A stretch of 64,000 nucleotides of DNA from Pseudoxanthomonas daejeonensis (lineage in GTDB: Bacteria > Pseudomonadota > Gammaproteobacteria > Xanthomonadales > Xanthomonadaceae), in NCBI RefSeq assembly GCF_010093205.1, contig NZ_PDWN01000006.1, positions 163,295-227,294 of the forward strand. The letters run 5' to 3'. This document shows positions 1 through 9,098 of the stretch, piece by piece. The position numbers were made by a program, and so were the translations under genes. Each line of letters starts with the position of its first letter. The stretch's first letter is position 1. The notes under the pieces are model-generated. The model saw only the letters and a program-made list of their open reading frames with translations, was not told where the DNA came from and ran no database searches.

Positions 1-142
1 GACCGCGATCAAGTACCACGTCCGCTCGATCCCGATGCTGCTGCTGTTCAAGGATGGCCAGATCCAGGCCACCCAGGTCGGCGCCGTCGGCAAGGGCCAG
101 CTGACCCAGATGATCGACAAGACCCTCGGCGCCGCGGCCTGA
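1..142 (+). CDS. trxA: Thioredoxin, C-terminal fragment (cut by window edge)
   Basis: Only the last 46 codons are present, read in frame from base 2 to a TGA at 140-142. The segment reads YHVRSIPMLLLFKDGQ. The cis-proline loop (SIP) and the following beta strand, then a C-terminal helix ending in GAAA, are typical of the thioredoxin fold. Thioredoxin is a cytoplasmic disulfide reductase. The CxxC active site lies upstream of the window. A trxA-rho order is common in gammaproteobacteria and supports the call. The fragment is too short to exclude another thioredoxin-fold protein of the same length class. Confidence 0.85.
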   Translation, partial: TAIKYHVRSIPMLLLFKDGQIQATQVGAVGKGQLTQMIDKTLGAAA

Positions 143-367
143 GTGGTCGGGCGGGGGCGCCGGAACGGCCCTCCCGCCTGCGCTGAACCCTGACCTGAAC
201 CCTCGCGGCGGCCTGCTTGCCGGCGCCCCGCGAGCGGTGTTAGTGTCTCCAAGACCGGCCACAGATCCGTGGTCGCGTCCTGTCCGGGGCTATCGCCGGA
301 CCACCCATCCCACCAGGATCCAACGCCCGCACCGGGCGCTCGCGCCTACCAGCGAGGAATCGCAATC

Positions 368-2056
368 TTGTCCGAGAACACCCTGCCTGAAACGCCCGGG
401 AGCGATGACGCACCCGCCGAGAAGCGTGCACGCAAGCGCGTGAGCAAGCCGGCCGACGCCGGCGCCAGCGAGGTTGCCGCTGCACCGCCGCCCGCCGCTC
501 CGGCCCCGCCACCGCCCCAGGCTCCCCAGGCCTCCGCCCCGTCCGGCGGCGACGCCCCGTCAACCCATGCGCCAGGCGACAACGCCGGCGGCCAGCATGG
601 CCAGAACAACCCGCAGCACGGCGGCGATGAAGCCCGCGAGGGCGGCCGCAACAACCGCCGCGACCGCTTCCGCAACCGCCGCGACCGCGATCGCAACCGC
701 CCGCGCGACGACGGCGGCATGCAGGACGACAACAACAACAACCAGATGCCGCATCCGCCGCGACCGCATCCGAGCGTGCCCGAAGGCTTCCCGCAGTATT
801 CGCTGGGCGACCTGAAGCGGATGCCGGCGCACAAGCTGATGGAGATCGCAGAGCAGCTGCAGATCCACGAAGGCGTGGCCCGTGCCCGCAAGCAGGACGT
901 GATCTTCGCCCTGCTCAAGGTGCTGACCCGCCATGGCGAAGGCGTGGCCGCCGACGGCGTGCTGGAAATCCTGCCCGACGGCTTCGGCTTCCTGCGCGCG
1001 GCCGAGGCCAGCTACCTGGCCGGCCCGGATGACACCTACATCTCGCCCAGCCAGATCCGCCGCTTCAACCTGCGCACGGGCGACCACCTGAGTGGCCGCA
1101 TCCGCTGGCCCAAGGACGGCGAGCGCTACTTCGCCCTGTCGGTGGTCGACACCATCAACGGCGAGCCGCTGGAAGCGTCCAAGAACAAGAACCTGTTCGA
1201 GAACCTCACGCCCCTGTTCCCGCGCAAGCGCTTCCGCCTGGAACGCGGCGACGGTTCGACCGAGGACATCACCGGCCGCATCCTCGACCTGATGGCGCCG
1301 CAGGGCAAAGGCCAGCGCGCGCTGATCGTCTCCCAGCCCAAGGCGGGCAAGACGATGATGATGCAGCAGATCGCCACGGCGATCACGACCAACCACCCCG
1401 ACGTGCACCTGATCGTGCTGCTGATCGACGAGCGCCCGGAAGAAGTGACCGAAATGCAGCGCACCGTGCGCGGCGAGGTCATCTCCTCCACCTTCGACGA
1501 GCCGGCCGCGCGCCACGTGCAGGTCGCCGAGATGGTGATCGAGCGGGCCAAGCGCCTGGTCGAGCACAAGAAGGACGTGGTCATCCTGCTCGATTCGATC
1601 ACCCGCCTGGCGCGCGCCTACAACAACGTCGTGCCCAGCTCCGGCAAGGTGCTGACCGGCGGCGTGGACGCCAACGCGCTGCACCGCCCGAAGCGTTTCT
1701 TCGGCGCGGCGCGCAACGTGGAGGAAGGCGGCTCGCTGTCGATCATTGCCACGGCGCTGATCGACACCGGCAGCAAGATGGACGAGGTGATCTACGAGGA
1801 GTTCAAGGGCACCGGCAACTCCGAGGTGCACCTGTCGCGTCGCATCTCCGAGAAGCGCGTGTTCCCGGCCATCGACATCAACCGCTCCGGCACCCGCCGC
1901 GAAGACCTGCTGATCGAGCCGGAACTGCTGCAGAAGATCTGGATCCTGCGCAAGCTGCTGCACCCGATGGACGAGATCGGCGCGATGGAGTTCATGCTCG
2001 ACAAGATGAAGAACACCAAGTCCAACGACGAGTTCTTCAGCTCGATGAAGCGCTGA
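368..2056 (+). CDS. rho: Transcription termination factor Rho
   Basis: ATP-dependent RNA helicase that ends transcription of unstructured C-rich RNA. The core from about residue 145 matches Rho throughout: the N-terminal domain ([11 protein letters not shown]), the cold-shock-like RNA-binding fold (DGFGFLR), the P-loop PKAGKT at about 324-329 and the Q/R-loop region ([22 protein letters not shown], given here as key residues near 428-448). I chose the TTG at 368, which gives [10 protein letters not shown] and 562 residues. It has GAGG about 10 bases upstream, and the longer in-frame ATG at 269 adds only low-complexity sequence. Relative to E. coli Rho (419 aa) there is an extra segment of about 144 residues, first Ala/Pro-rich, then Arg/Asp/Asn-rich ([14 protein letters not shown]). 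This is predicted to be disordered and possibly RNA-binding. An intrinsic terminator follows at 2082. Confidence 0.97.
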   Translation: MSENTLPETPGSDDAPAEKRARKRVSKPADAGASEVAAAPPPAAPAPPPPQAPQASAPSGGDAPSTHAPGDNAGGQHGQNNPQHGGDEAREGGRNNRRDRFRNRRDRDRNRPRDDGGMQDDNNNNQMPHPPRPHPSVPEGFPQYSLGDLKRMPAHKLMEIAEQLQIHEGVARARKQDVIFALLKVLTRHGEGVAADGVLEILPDGFGFLRAAEASYLAGPDDTYISPSQIRRFNLRTGDHLSGRIRWPKDGERYFALSVVDTINGEPLEASKNKNLFENLTPLFPRKRFRLERGDGSTEDITGRILDLMAPQGKGQRALIVSQPKAGKTMMMQQIATAITTNHPDVHLIVLLIDERPEEVTEMQRTVRGEVISSTFDEPAARHVQVAEMVIERAKRLVEHKKDVVILLDSITRLARAYNNVVPSSGKVLTGGVDANALHRPKRFFGAARNVEEGGSLSIIATALIDTGSKMDEVIYEEFKGTGNSEVHLSRRISEKRVFPAIDINRSGTRREDLLIEPELLQKIWILRKLLHPMDEIGAMEFMLDKMKNTKSNDEFFSSMKR

Positions 2057-2081
2057 GCCCCGCAACGGCCATCCGGAGAAA

Positions 2082-2106
2082 AGCCCCGCATCGCGGGGCT
2101 TTTTTT
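2082..2106 (+). terminator. Intrinsic terminator after rho
   Basis: AGCCCCGC, a two-base loop region, then GCGGGGCT forms an eight-base-pair GC-rich stem. It is followed directly by seven T. It lies 25 bases after the rho stop codon and is a textbook rho-independent terminator for rho itself. Confidence 0.93.
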
Positions 2107-2238
2107 GCCCGCCGGATGCCGCGCCACGCTCGTGAACTGCGGCTGGCGTCACGCCCTGCCGGCGGTCTCCATGGTCGCGACGGACGGCCCGGCATGCGAT
2201 CCTTGCGCCATGACCGACCTCGTCTCCAGGAGAGACAT

Positions 2239-2373
2239 ATGAAGCGTTCCGTTGCCCTGTTGCTGCTCGCCATGTTCTCGCTCGCCACGCTCTCAGCCTG
2301 CAACACCATGGAAGGCCTGGGCAAGGACGTGAAGAAGCTCGGCCAGAAGGTCGAGGAGAAGGCCAGCAACTGA
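2239..2373 (+). CDS. Entericidin-family small lipoprotein
   Basis: A 44-residue protein starting MKRSVALLLLAMFSLATLSAC. The signal peptide ends in a lipobox (LSAC, lipidated Cys21), followed by NTMEGLGKDVKKLGQKVEE, the amphipathic Gly/Lys-rich tail typical of the entericidin EcnA/EcnB family. Entericidins are small envelope lipoproteins linked to stress or programmed lysis in enterobacteria; the role in Xanthomonadaceae is not established. A strong AGGAGAG Shine-Dalgarno site lies 6-12 bases before the ATG and decides this start over the longer open frame from 2116. It is monocistronic, bounded by the rho terminator and its own terminator at 2403. Confidence 0.88.
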   Translation: MKRSVALLLLAMFSLATLSACNTMEGLGKDVKKLGQKVEEKASN

Positions 2374-2402
2374 GGGGGCGGGACCGCCCGATCACGCATG
2401 AC

Positions 2403-2430
2403 GAAGGCCGGCCTGCCGGCCTTCTTTTTT
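2403..2430 (+). terminator. Intrinsic terminator after the entericidin-like gene
   Basis: GAAGGCCGGC and GCCGGCCTTC form a perfect ten-base-pair stem with a two-base loop, followed by a T-rich run (TTTTTT). It starts 30 bases after the small lipoprotein stop codon. Confidence 0.92.
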
Positions 2431-2653
2431 ATTCCCGGACGCAATCCCGGTGCGGCACCCGACCGTCGTACGCGCCGCAACGGTTTCAGCTGCCCGCTGC
2501 CGGCGGCGTAACCCGGCACAACCTGCCCGGGTCGTCACTCGCTGGATGCACCCTTTCGCAGCCGGGATCCGGGGGCGGATCACACGCCCTAGCGCTGGGC
2601 CACGGTCCGGACTGGCAAGGATGTCCAGGGCACTGCCGCCCCTGCCTGCCCAC

Positions 2654-4693
2654 TCACCGGCACTGGAAGTCGTCTTCGCCCAGCGGACCGCAGCCGTCAC
2701 CCCAACGACCGGTCTGCCGCCAGTAGTCGACCACGCCGGTTTCCGCCAGCAGCTTCTTGAAGTCCGGATGCGCGCGCACGTTCGAATACGGCGCGTTCCA
2801 GAGCGCGACATACGGCGGCGGCGCCATGGCGCCTTGCTGGAATCCTTCCCAGCCGGCCAGGTCCCGGCGCATCGCGGCCACGGCCAGGTCGGCATCGCCC
2901 AGCGCGTCGGCCACGCTGGTCCACAGGTAGGCGACACCACTGCCACCGCCGTAGGCCTCGTCCGCCAGTGCCCTGCGCACCAGGGCGAGCATCGCCTCGC
3001 GGTCGTCCAGCACCGCCCCCAGGTCGCGGAAGAACGGCGTGTCGAACTCGCGCCCCTGCCGCAGCAGGCGCGAATGCAGTTCACGCAGGTCTTCCTGCGC
3101 ACCGGGCCGCTTGCCCGCCAGCTGGCGGAACAAGGCCAGGGAATCCGGCGACAGCTGGCTGCCCTCCAGGGCGCGGGCGCGCCGGTACTCGGCCTCGGCA
3201 TCCTCGTAGCGACGCGCGGCGGTGTAGTCGTACTGCAGGTCGCGCGACAGGTACAACGCCATGGGCTCGACCGCACGCACCTGCTCGACCAGTGCGATGG
3301 ACTCTTCCAGGTGGCCCATCGCGTAGATCATGTAGGCGTAGTCCCAGACCCGCTCCTTGGTCGGCGGCCCGGAATCCACGACCTGCCTGGCCAGGTCGAT
3401 GGCTTCGGCACGCTTGCCCCCGCTCCACAGCGCATTGGCGCGAACCAGCTTGCCGACCCAGCTGTCCGGTGCGATGCGTGCGATCTCCGTGCGAACCTGG
3501 AGCGCCTCGTCCCGCAGCGGCCCGCCGCGCGCATCGCCCAGCTCCAGCGCCATGGAGTCCAGCGAACGCGCCAGCAGGTCCCGGCACAGGATGCATTGCG
3601 GGTCCAGCGCCACCATCTCGCGCGCCAGCTGCAGGCGTTCGCGATCGTGCTCGAAGTCCAGCTGCCCGCGCATCACGATGCTGCGCCAGCGCAGCAACCG
3701 GTCGTAGGCGTCCACGCTGGTGGTGCCGCCCTGTTCCCGATTGAAACGGGCCACGTCCAGCTTCACGCTCAGCGCCTGCGCCACGTCGTGCGCGATTTCC
3801 TCCTGCACCGCGAAGACATCGCGCAGTTCTCGCGCGTAGGTCTTCGACCACAGGTGGGTGCCGTCATCGGCGCGCACCAGCTGCGCGGTGACGCGGAGCT
3901 GGTCTCCATCGCGGCGGACGCTGCCTTCCAGCAGGTGGTCGACCCCCAGCTTGCGGCCGATGGAGCGCAGGTCCTCGCTCCTTCCCTTGAAGGAGAAACT
4001 GGACGTGCGCCCCACCACCCGCAGCGACTGCGACCGGGCAAGCTGGTTGAGGATGTCCTCGGCCAGGCCGTCGGCGAGGTATTCCTGGTCGCGGGCGCGG
4101 GAAAGATCGGCGAACGGCAGCACGGCCAGTGACGGCTCTCCGGCGGCCGAAACCCTTGCCTCCGCTGGCGGCTGGATTCGCCCTTCCCTTCCTGCCAGCC
4201 AGGCCGCCGCGACCGCCAGCAGCAACACGACGAAGGCCAGGATGGGCCAGGCGCGTCGCGGTGGCGGTTGCGTGGCCGCCGCCGACATTCCCGACATCCC
4301 GTTCGCCGCAGTGGCCGCAGTGGCCGCAGGCGCGTCGACCTCGCTTCCTGCCGCTGCAGCGGAGACCGGCTCCGCGACGGGCAGGTCGAAGCGGTAGCCG
4401 ATCCCGTACACCGTGTGCAGCAGGCGCGGATGCATCGCATCTTCGCCGAGCGCATGGCGCAGCAGGCTCACGATCCGGTTCAGCACGCCCTGGGTGACGT
4501 GACGATGGCCCCAGACCGTGTCCAGGATTTCGTCGCGGGTGAATACCCGGCCGGGCGAGCCGGCCAGCAATGCGAGTACGGCGAACGCCTTGGGTTCCAA
4601 CGCAAGCGTTTCGCTGTCGCGCACCAGGCGGCGGCCGGAGAAGTCGATGACCAGGCCGTCCAGGACGAGGTTGCTTGGAACAGGCTGCGACAT
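2654..4693 (-). CDS. Membrane-anchored winged-helix regulator with TPR domain
   Basis: A 679-residue protein starting MSQPVPSNLV. Residues about 8-103 are an OmpR/CadC-type winged-helix DNA-binding domain (FTRDEILDTVWG, HTVYGIGYRF). An Ala/Pro linker follows, then one membrane segment at about 149-168. The periplasmic part starts with an adenylate-cyclase-associated/FlgO-like domain (PSLAVLPFADLS, DGLAEDILNQLA) and continues into TPR-like helices to the C-terminus. The domain order matches CadC-like one-component regulators that sense outside the inner membrane. The signal cannot be inferred. An alternative ATG nine codons upstream (4720) exists but has no Shine-Dalgarno site. It is divergent from the DUF2306 gene, which is a plausible target. 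Confidence 0.85.
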   Translation of the reverse strand: MSQPVPSNLVLDGLVIDFSGRRLVRDSETLALEPKAFAVLALLAGSPGRVFTRDEILDTVWGHRHVTQGVLNRIVSLLRHALGEDAMHPRLLHTVYGIGYRFDLPVAEPVSAAAAGSEVDAPAATAATAANGMSGMSAAATQPPPRRAWPILAFVVLLLAVAAAWLAGREGRIQPPAEARVSAAGEPSLAVLPFADLSRARDQEYLADGLAEDILNQLARSQSLRVVGRTSSFSFKGRSEDLRSIGRKLGVDHLLEGSVRRDGDQLRVTAQLVRADDGTHLWSKTYARELRDVFAVQEEIAHDVAQALSVKLDVARFNREQGGTTSVDAYDRLLRWRSIVMRGQLDFEHDRERLQLAREMVALDPQCILCRDLLARSLDSMALELGDARGGPLRDEALQVRTEIARIAPDSWVGKLVRANALWSGGKRAEAIDLARQVVDSGPPTKERVWDYAYMIYAMGHLEESIALVEQVRAVEPMALYLSRDLQYDYTAARRYEDAEAEYRRARALEGSQLSPDSLALFRQLAGKRPGAQEDLRELHSRLLRQGREFDTPFFRDLGAVLDDREAMLALVRRALADEAYGGGSGVAYLWTSVADALGDADLAVAAMRRDLAGWEGFQQGAMAPPPYVALWNAPYSNVRAHPDFKKLLAETGVVDYWRQTGRWGDGCGPLGEDDFQCR

Positions 4694-4867
4694 ACGCCCC
4701 CGGCGATCGTTCCCCTCCATCGAGTATAGGCGCGCTAGGCCATCGCCTAAGCCTGCCCCAAGCTTTCCCGCCCGGCCTGCGCCAAGCCTGCGACTGCCCT
4801 CAGGACTGCGTCGCGCGGCGACGCGAAGCTGGTAACGCCGGCACGATCCGGCGCCCGCCACGAAGGG

Positions 4868-5746
4868 ATGGATGCCATGAACGAGCAGAGCAGGCTGGCC
4901 CTGGGCCAGCCCCGGTCGCGGCCGGCGACAGCCGACCAGGAGCCGCTGCATTGGCTCGGCCGGTTCTTCTACGGGGCGACCGTGCTGGGACTGGGGACGT
5001 TCGGCATCTACATCGTGCTGCGCGCCACCGGCGCCACGCACCGCAACTTCGAGCAGTGGCACGAGCTGGTGGCGGGCCTGCCGATGCCGAGCGCGTCGGA
5101 CTGGATCGCCAATATCGGCATCGGCCTGCATTTCGTCATGGGCACGATCCTGGTGCTGGCCTGGCCGATCCTGCTTTCGGCCCGGATCCGCGCGCGCCAT
5201 CGCGCCGTGCACCGCTGGACGGGCCGGGTCTATGTGACCGCAGGCTTCCTCGCCGGGGTCGGCGGCATGTCGTTCATCCTCACCCGCGGCGCGTATGCGC
5301 CGGCCGCGTCGATCGCGTTCGCCATATGGGGATCAGTACTGGCTTCAAGCGCCGTCATGGCCTACGTCCACGCCCGGGCGAAGCGATTCGACCTGCACCG
5401 GGCATGGGCCATCCGCCTGTTCGCGATGGTGCTGGGCTCGTGGGTGTTCGACCTCGAGATCCGCGCATGGAACGACCTCACCGGCGGCATCGGCGTGGGC
5501 AAGGGCAACACCTTCGGCCTGTTCGACTACGGGATCCTGTACCTGTTCTTTGTCCCAAACCTGCTGGTCGCCGAGTTCTTCATCCGCAACCAGCACAAGC
5601 GGCTCGCGCTCCCACGCACCCTGCGATGGCCGCTGGTGGCCGCGCTCGGCGCGATGGGCGTGGTTTTCGCCTATGCGATCGTCATGGTCAGCGCGACCGC
5701 GAGCGGGAAGTTCGGCAAGCACCTGCTGCAGGCCGTGGTGGGCTGA
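4868..5746 (+). CDS. DUF2306 family membrane protein
   Basis: 292 residues with six or seven predicted membrane spans (for example FFYGATVLGLGTFGIYIVL, GTILVLAWPILLS, IAFAIWGSVLASSAVMAYV). Histidines near the membrane (HRNFEQWHE, RARHRAVHRWTGRVYV, RAWAIRLFAM) resemble the heme-type or ferric-reductase-like topology of the DUF2306 family. The function is unknown. Two ATG codons compete: 4868 and 4877. The AAGGG at 4863-4867 is too close to the first but well placed for the second, so the protein may start at MNEQSRL. It is divergent from the winged-helix/TPR regulator, with about 170 bases of shared promoter region. Confidence 0.8.
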   Translation: MDAMNEQSRLALGQPRSRPATADQEPLHWLGRFFYGATVLGLGTFGIYIVLRATGATHRNFEQWHELVAGLPMPSASDWIANIGIGLHFVMGTILVLAWPILLSARIRARHRAVHRWTGRVYVTAGFLAGVGGMSFILTRGAYAPAASIAFAIWGSVLASSAVMAYVHARAKRFDLHRAWAIRLFAMVLGSWVFDLEIRAWNDLTGGIGVGKGNTFGLFDYGILYLFFVPNLLVAEFFIRNQHKRLALPRTLRWPLVAALGAMGVVFAYAIVMVSATASGKFGKHLLQAVVG

Positions 5747-5839
5747 CGGGATCTATCCGCACACTCAGGCTGGATCGACCCGCCATCGGCACCATGGCCT
5801 GCTGGCGTTCCGATCCGCGATGGCCTCACACATCGTCCC

Positions 5840-7408
5840 TCAGGGCGCGTGCAGCCTTTCGATCATCGGCGTGAGCCAGCGTTCGTAGGGTGCCCACTTG
5901 GGCTGCTCGCGCACCTGGATTCCGTCGCGCACCTGCACCGCGCTGGCGGTGACCACCGCACGTCCCGAGCCCGGAAGGAGCATCGCCGCGTCGTACGGGA
6001 TTCCACAGAACGCCGCGACCCGCTGCATCTCGCCCGCGGGATCGCGGGTGAGGCGACCGTAGTCCACCTCGAGGATGCGGTCGGGATGGCGGCTGCGCCA
6101 CTGCGCCATCAGCGACGCCTGCAGGCGATGGTAGTCGGCCAGTTCGATCGGGTCGTAGCTGTAGGCATTGGCCTCGGAGAACAGCTCGCGCAGGTTGGAG
6201 AAGCAGGTTTCGACCGGATCGCGGACCATGTGCAGGATGCGCGCCTGCGGCAAGGCCTCGAGGATGAAACCGACGTTGAGGAAGTTGGACGGGAGCTTGT
6301 CGACGAAGCAGCGCGCCGGCCCGAGCCGCCACTCCAGGCCATCCAGGTAGCGTTGCCCTGCCTGGGCCAGGTCCGCATCGCCTGCACGCTGGACCACGAC
6401 GGGATCGATCACGCCCTTGCAATGATGGTCGGTCGCATGGCGCATGGCGCTGGTGAAATCGTAGAGCTCGCCCAGTCCCTGCACATCCGCATGGCGGTCG
6501 AGCAACTGCTCCAGCAGCGTGGTTCCGGAGCGGTGCATGCCGACGATGAAGACCGGACAGCGCCCGGTCGCCGCATCCGGCGTCCCCGCACTCTCTCTTT
6601 TCGGGCGGAAGCGCGCGAGCGCGCCGAACAACACGGTACTCGACGCGGTGTCGTACACCAGTCTCGAGCGCTTGGCGCGGCAGGCCAGCACCAGCGCCTG
6701 CCATGCCTCTTCGGGTTGCCCGAGATCGTCCAGTTCCTTGTGCAGGGCGAAACCCAGCAACGCCACGTCCTCGGGCTTGCGCCCCGGCCGTGCCAGTTCG
6801 CGCCGGATCGCATCGACATGGTTCCGCCCGGCGGTCTGGCGGCCGATCCAGGCCTGCAGCCAGTAGCCCTGCGCGATCTCCGGCGCGCGCCGCAGCGCCC
6901 GCTGCAGGTCATCACCGGCTTCGTCGAATCGGCCCAGGTAGGTCAGCACCTGGGCGCGCGACAGCAGCGTGGGCGGGAAATCGGGATCGGCGCGGCGCGC
7001 TTCGTCCAGGAACCCGATGGCCCGGTCCGGAAGGTTCGCGTAGCTCAGCTGCGCAGCCACGGCGATCAGCAAGGGGATCGGCATGCGCGACATCGGCAGC
7101 AGCCGTTCGATGCAGGCCAGCATCGCCTGCATCTGGTTGAAGGTGCGCAGCCGCGGCAGCAACTCCATCAGCAATGCCGGATCGCTGGCGCCGCTGCGCG
7201 CCGACGCCAGCGCATGCTCCTGCGCCAGGCGGTAGTGCCCCGCCAGCGAATGCACGTAGGACAGCTGGACCAGGGTGTAGGCGTCGCCGGGGACCCGGTC
7301 CAGCGCCTGCTGGTAGGCGGCGATCGCACCCTGCCAATCCTGGCCCGACGCGCGCTGCTCGGCAGTCGAAAGCAGCGTCCACAGCTCGGGCGGCGCGGGA
7401 AACGTCAT
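5840..7408 (-). CDS. TPR-containing sulfotransferase (distal of a tandem pair)
   Basis: 522 residues starting MTFPAPPELW. The first half carries TPR-like repeats (GDAYTLVQLSYVHSLAGHY, LPDRAIGFLDEARRADPD). The second half is a PAPS-dependent sulfotransferase fold with the 5'-phosphosulfate-binding loop VGMHRSGTTLLEQLLDRH and the 3'-phosphate motif region ARILHMVRDPVETCFSNL. The product probably transfers sulfate from PAPS to a peptide, lipid or glycan; the acceptor is not visible. The start ATG at 7408 overlaps the stop of the upstream sulfotransferase in an ATGA (7405-7408), indicating translational coupling. An in-frame upstream extension of 19 codons is rejected for that reason. Confidence 0.88.
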   Translation of the reverse strand: MTFPAPPELWTLLSTAEQRASGQDWQGAIAAYQQALDRVPGDAYTLVQLSYVHSLAGHYRLAQEHALASARSGASDPALLMELLPRLRTFNQMQAMLACIERLLPMSRMPIPLLIAVAAQLSYANLPDRAIGFLDEARRADPDFPPTLLSRAQVLTYLGRFDEAGDDLQRALRRAPEIAQGYWLQAWIGRQTAGRNHVDAIRRELARPGRKPEDVALLGFALHKELDDLGQPEEAWQALVLACRAKRSRLVYDTASSTVLFGALARFRPKRESAGTPDAATGRCPVFIVGMHRSGTTLLEQLLDRHADVQGLGELYDFTSAMRHATDHHCKGVIDPVVVQRAGDADLAQAGQRYLDGLEWRLGPARCFVDKLPSNFLNVGFILEALPQARILHMVRDPVETCFSNLRELFSEANAYSYDPIELADYHRLQASLMAQWRSRHPDRILEVDYGRLTRDPAGEMQRVAAFCGIPYDAAMLLPGSGRAVVTASAVQVRDGIQVREQPKWAPYERWLTPMIERLHAP

Positions 7409-8991
7409 GCGTGCTCGCCCAGCATTTCGCGCAAGGGCTGCAGCTGCGCCTCGTAGCGACGCCACGCGCCGACCGCACGCTGGTGCACGCCTTCGCGGAC
7501 CTGGCTGCTGCTGGCGGTGGAGACGGGCGCGGTGTTGCCCGCGATGTCATGCAGGCTGGCGTGCGCTGGCAGGTCGAGGAACGGCAACAACGAGGCGGCC
7601 ACCGAAGCTGGATCGCGTACCAGCGCTTCGTAGTCAACCACGCGGACCGACTCCGGAGCGACGCGCGCCCAATGCGCCGTCCAGCGCCGCACGTTGCGAC
7701 AGTGACCGGCCAGGTCTTCCAGCGCGTAGCTGTAGGCGTAGGCGCCCCCCTGGAACAGCTCCTTGAGGTTGGAAAAGCAGGCGTCCATCGGCTCGCGGCG
7801 CAGGACGAGCACGCGCGCCCGTGGCAGCGCGCGCAGGATCGCCGGGATGCAGAACAGGTTGAGCGGATTCTTGTCGACCAGGTGGCTGACGGACGGCGCG
7901 TCGCGACGCACACGTCGCAGGTAGCGCTCGCCCACGTCCGCGCGCGCGGCCATTTCCATCAACTCCGGCACGCCGCTGCGCAATGCGGGATGGAAGAAGT
8001 GTCCGCTCGCCTCGGAAATGGCCGCGGCCAGGTCGTTGCGTTCGCCCAGCGAATGCACCTGTGGATGGTTGCCGAGGACGCGGTCCAGCAAGGTGGTGCC
8101 GGTGCGAGGCATGCCGACCACGAATACCGGGCGCGGCCCGGTTGCGTCGCCGGATCCGGGCGGCGCCACAGGGGCATCCATCAGGGTCTCGAGCATCTCG
8201 GCTTCGAGGCGCGCGCAGAAGGCATCGCGGCGGTGCATGAGGGCCGCGCCGCTCGACAGGGCGTCCCACGCCGCGGCGGTGTCGCCGGCGTCATCATGCT
8301 CGCGGAACCGGGCATAGAGCAGGTGCGCGCGGGCGGCGTCATCACTGGCGTCCTGCAACGCACGCTGCAGCCGTGGCAGGCGCGACAGCGGCGGATTCGC
8401 GCGCGAATGCGTTGCCAGCGCCCAGTGTGCGTCGGCCATTCCCGGCGACAGGGCGAGGCAGGCCTCGTAGTGGCGTTCGGCGGCCGGCATGTCACCCAGG
8501 TAGCGCAGCACGTTGGCGCGGGTGAAGTGCAACAGCGGATGCGGCGTGGTCAACGGCTCGATCGCGTCGAGCAGGCGCAATGCGTCGGCGTAGCGGCCGG
8601 ACAGCCACAGGTGCTGGGCCAGCGTCGGCGAATGCCGGATCACCTCCGGGTCGCGCCAGTCCGCGGACAGGATCAGCGAAGCGACTTCGCCTTCCTCGGC
8701 GAAGTCCAGCAACCGGCCGCTGACATAGCCGATATTGCGCACGCCGATGCCACGGCGGACGGCCTCGGCCGCATGCAGCGCATGGGCGCGCGCCGGTCCG
8801 TAGCGGTCGGCGAACTGCTCCAGTCGGGACATGCGCAAACGCGCCGGAACGTGGTCCGGCTCCTGGGCCAGGATCGACGCATACAAGGGCTGGGCCTGTT
8901 GCCACGCAGCGGCCGCCTCCAGCCGCTGGGCCGCCTGCCAGGATTCGGTGACCGACTGCATGGCGCCCATCTGGATTGGATGACCAAGCAT
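7405..8991 (-). CDS. TPR-containing sulfotransferase (proximal of a tandem pair)
   Basis: 528 residues if started at the ATG at 8991 (MLGHPIQMGAM), which has GGAGG five bases upstream. An ATG at 9003 would add four residues. TPR-like helices fill the first 270 residues (FTRANVLRYLGDMPAAERHY, GMADAHWALATHSRANPPL). The sulfotransferase domain follows with VVGMPRTGTTLLDRVLGNH as PAPS loop and RARVLVLRREPMDACFSNL as 3'-phosphate site. It shares architecture and motifs (ACFSNLKELF, TCFSNLRELF) with its downstream neighbour, so the pair probably arose by duplication. It lies 35-60 bases beyond the receptor's terminator, so expression needs read-through or a promoter near 9000-9060. Confidence 0.87.
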   Translation of the reverse strand: MLGHPIQMGAMQSVTESWQAAQRLEAAAAWQQAQPLYASILAQEPDHVPARLRMSRLEQFADRYGPARAHALHAAEAVRRGIGVRNIGYVSGRLLDFAEEGEVASLILSADWRDPEVIRHSPTLAQHLWLSGRYADALRLLDAIEPLTTPHPLLHFTRANVLRYLGDMPAAERHYEACLALSPGMADAHWALATHSRANPPLSRLPRLQRALQDASDDAARAHLLYARFREHDDAGDTAAAWDALSSGAALMHRRDAFCARLEAEMLETLMDAPVAPPGSGDATGPRPVFVVGMPRTGTTLLDRVLGNHPQVHSLGERNDLAAAISEASGHFFHPALRSGVPELMEMAARADVGERYLRRVRRDAPSVSHLVDKNPLNLFCIPAILRALPRARVLVLRREPMDACFSNLKELFQGGAYAYSYALEDLAGHCRNVRRWTAHWARVAPESVRVVDYEALVRDPASVAASLLPFLDLPAHASLHDIAGNTAPVSTASSSQVREGVHQRAVGAWRRYEAQLQPLREMLGEHA

Positions 8992-9036
8992 AGCCGCCTC
9001 CATGGGCGATCGCGCGGCACCGGGCGCTATACCAAC

Positions 9037-9062
9037 AAAAAAAAGGCCGCCTTGCGGCGGCC
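9037..9062 (-). terminator. Intrinsic terminator after the Oar-like TonB receptor
   Basis: Read on the minus strand, GGCCGCC, a four-base loop and GGCGGCC form a seven-base-pair stem followed by eight T. It begins 36 bases after the receptor stop codon and partly separates the receptor from the sulfotransferase pair. Confidence 0.88.
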
Positions 9063-9098
9063 TGGAGAGTAAGTACCGCTAAGTGGTTCTTTTCTGGA

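Noticed and set aside
2450..4132. Plus-strand open frame of 560 codons opposite the winged-helix/TPR regulator
   Set aside because: Shadow of the regulator; no ribosome binding site and no recognisable domain.
4675..5874. Alternative plus-strand frame of 399 codons overlapping the DUF2306 gene
   Set aside because: No membrane pattern and Arg/Pro-rich; the DUF2306 frame has clear transmembrane periodicity.
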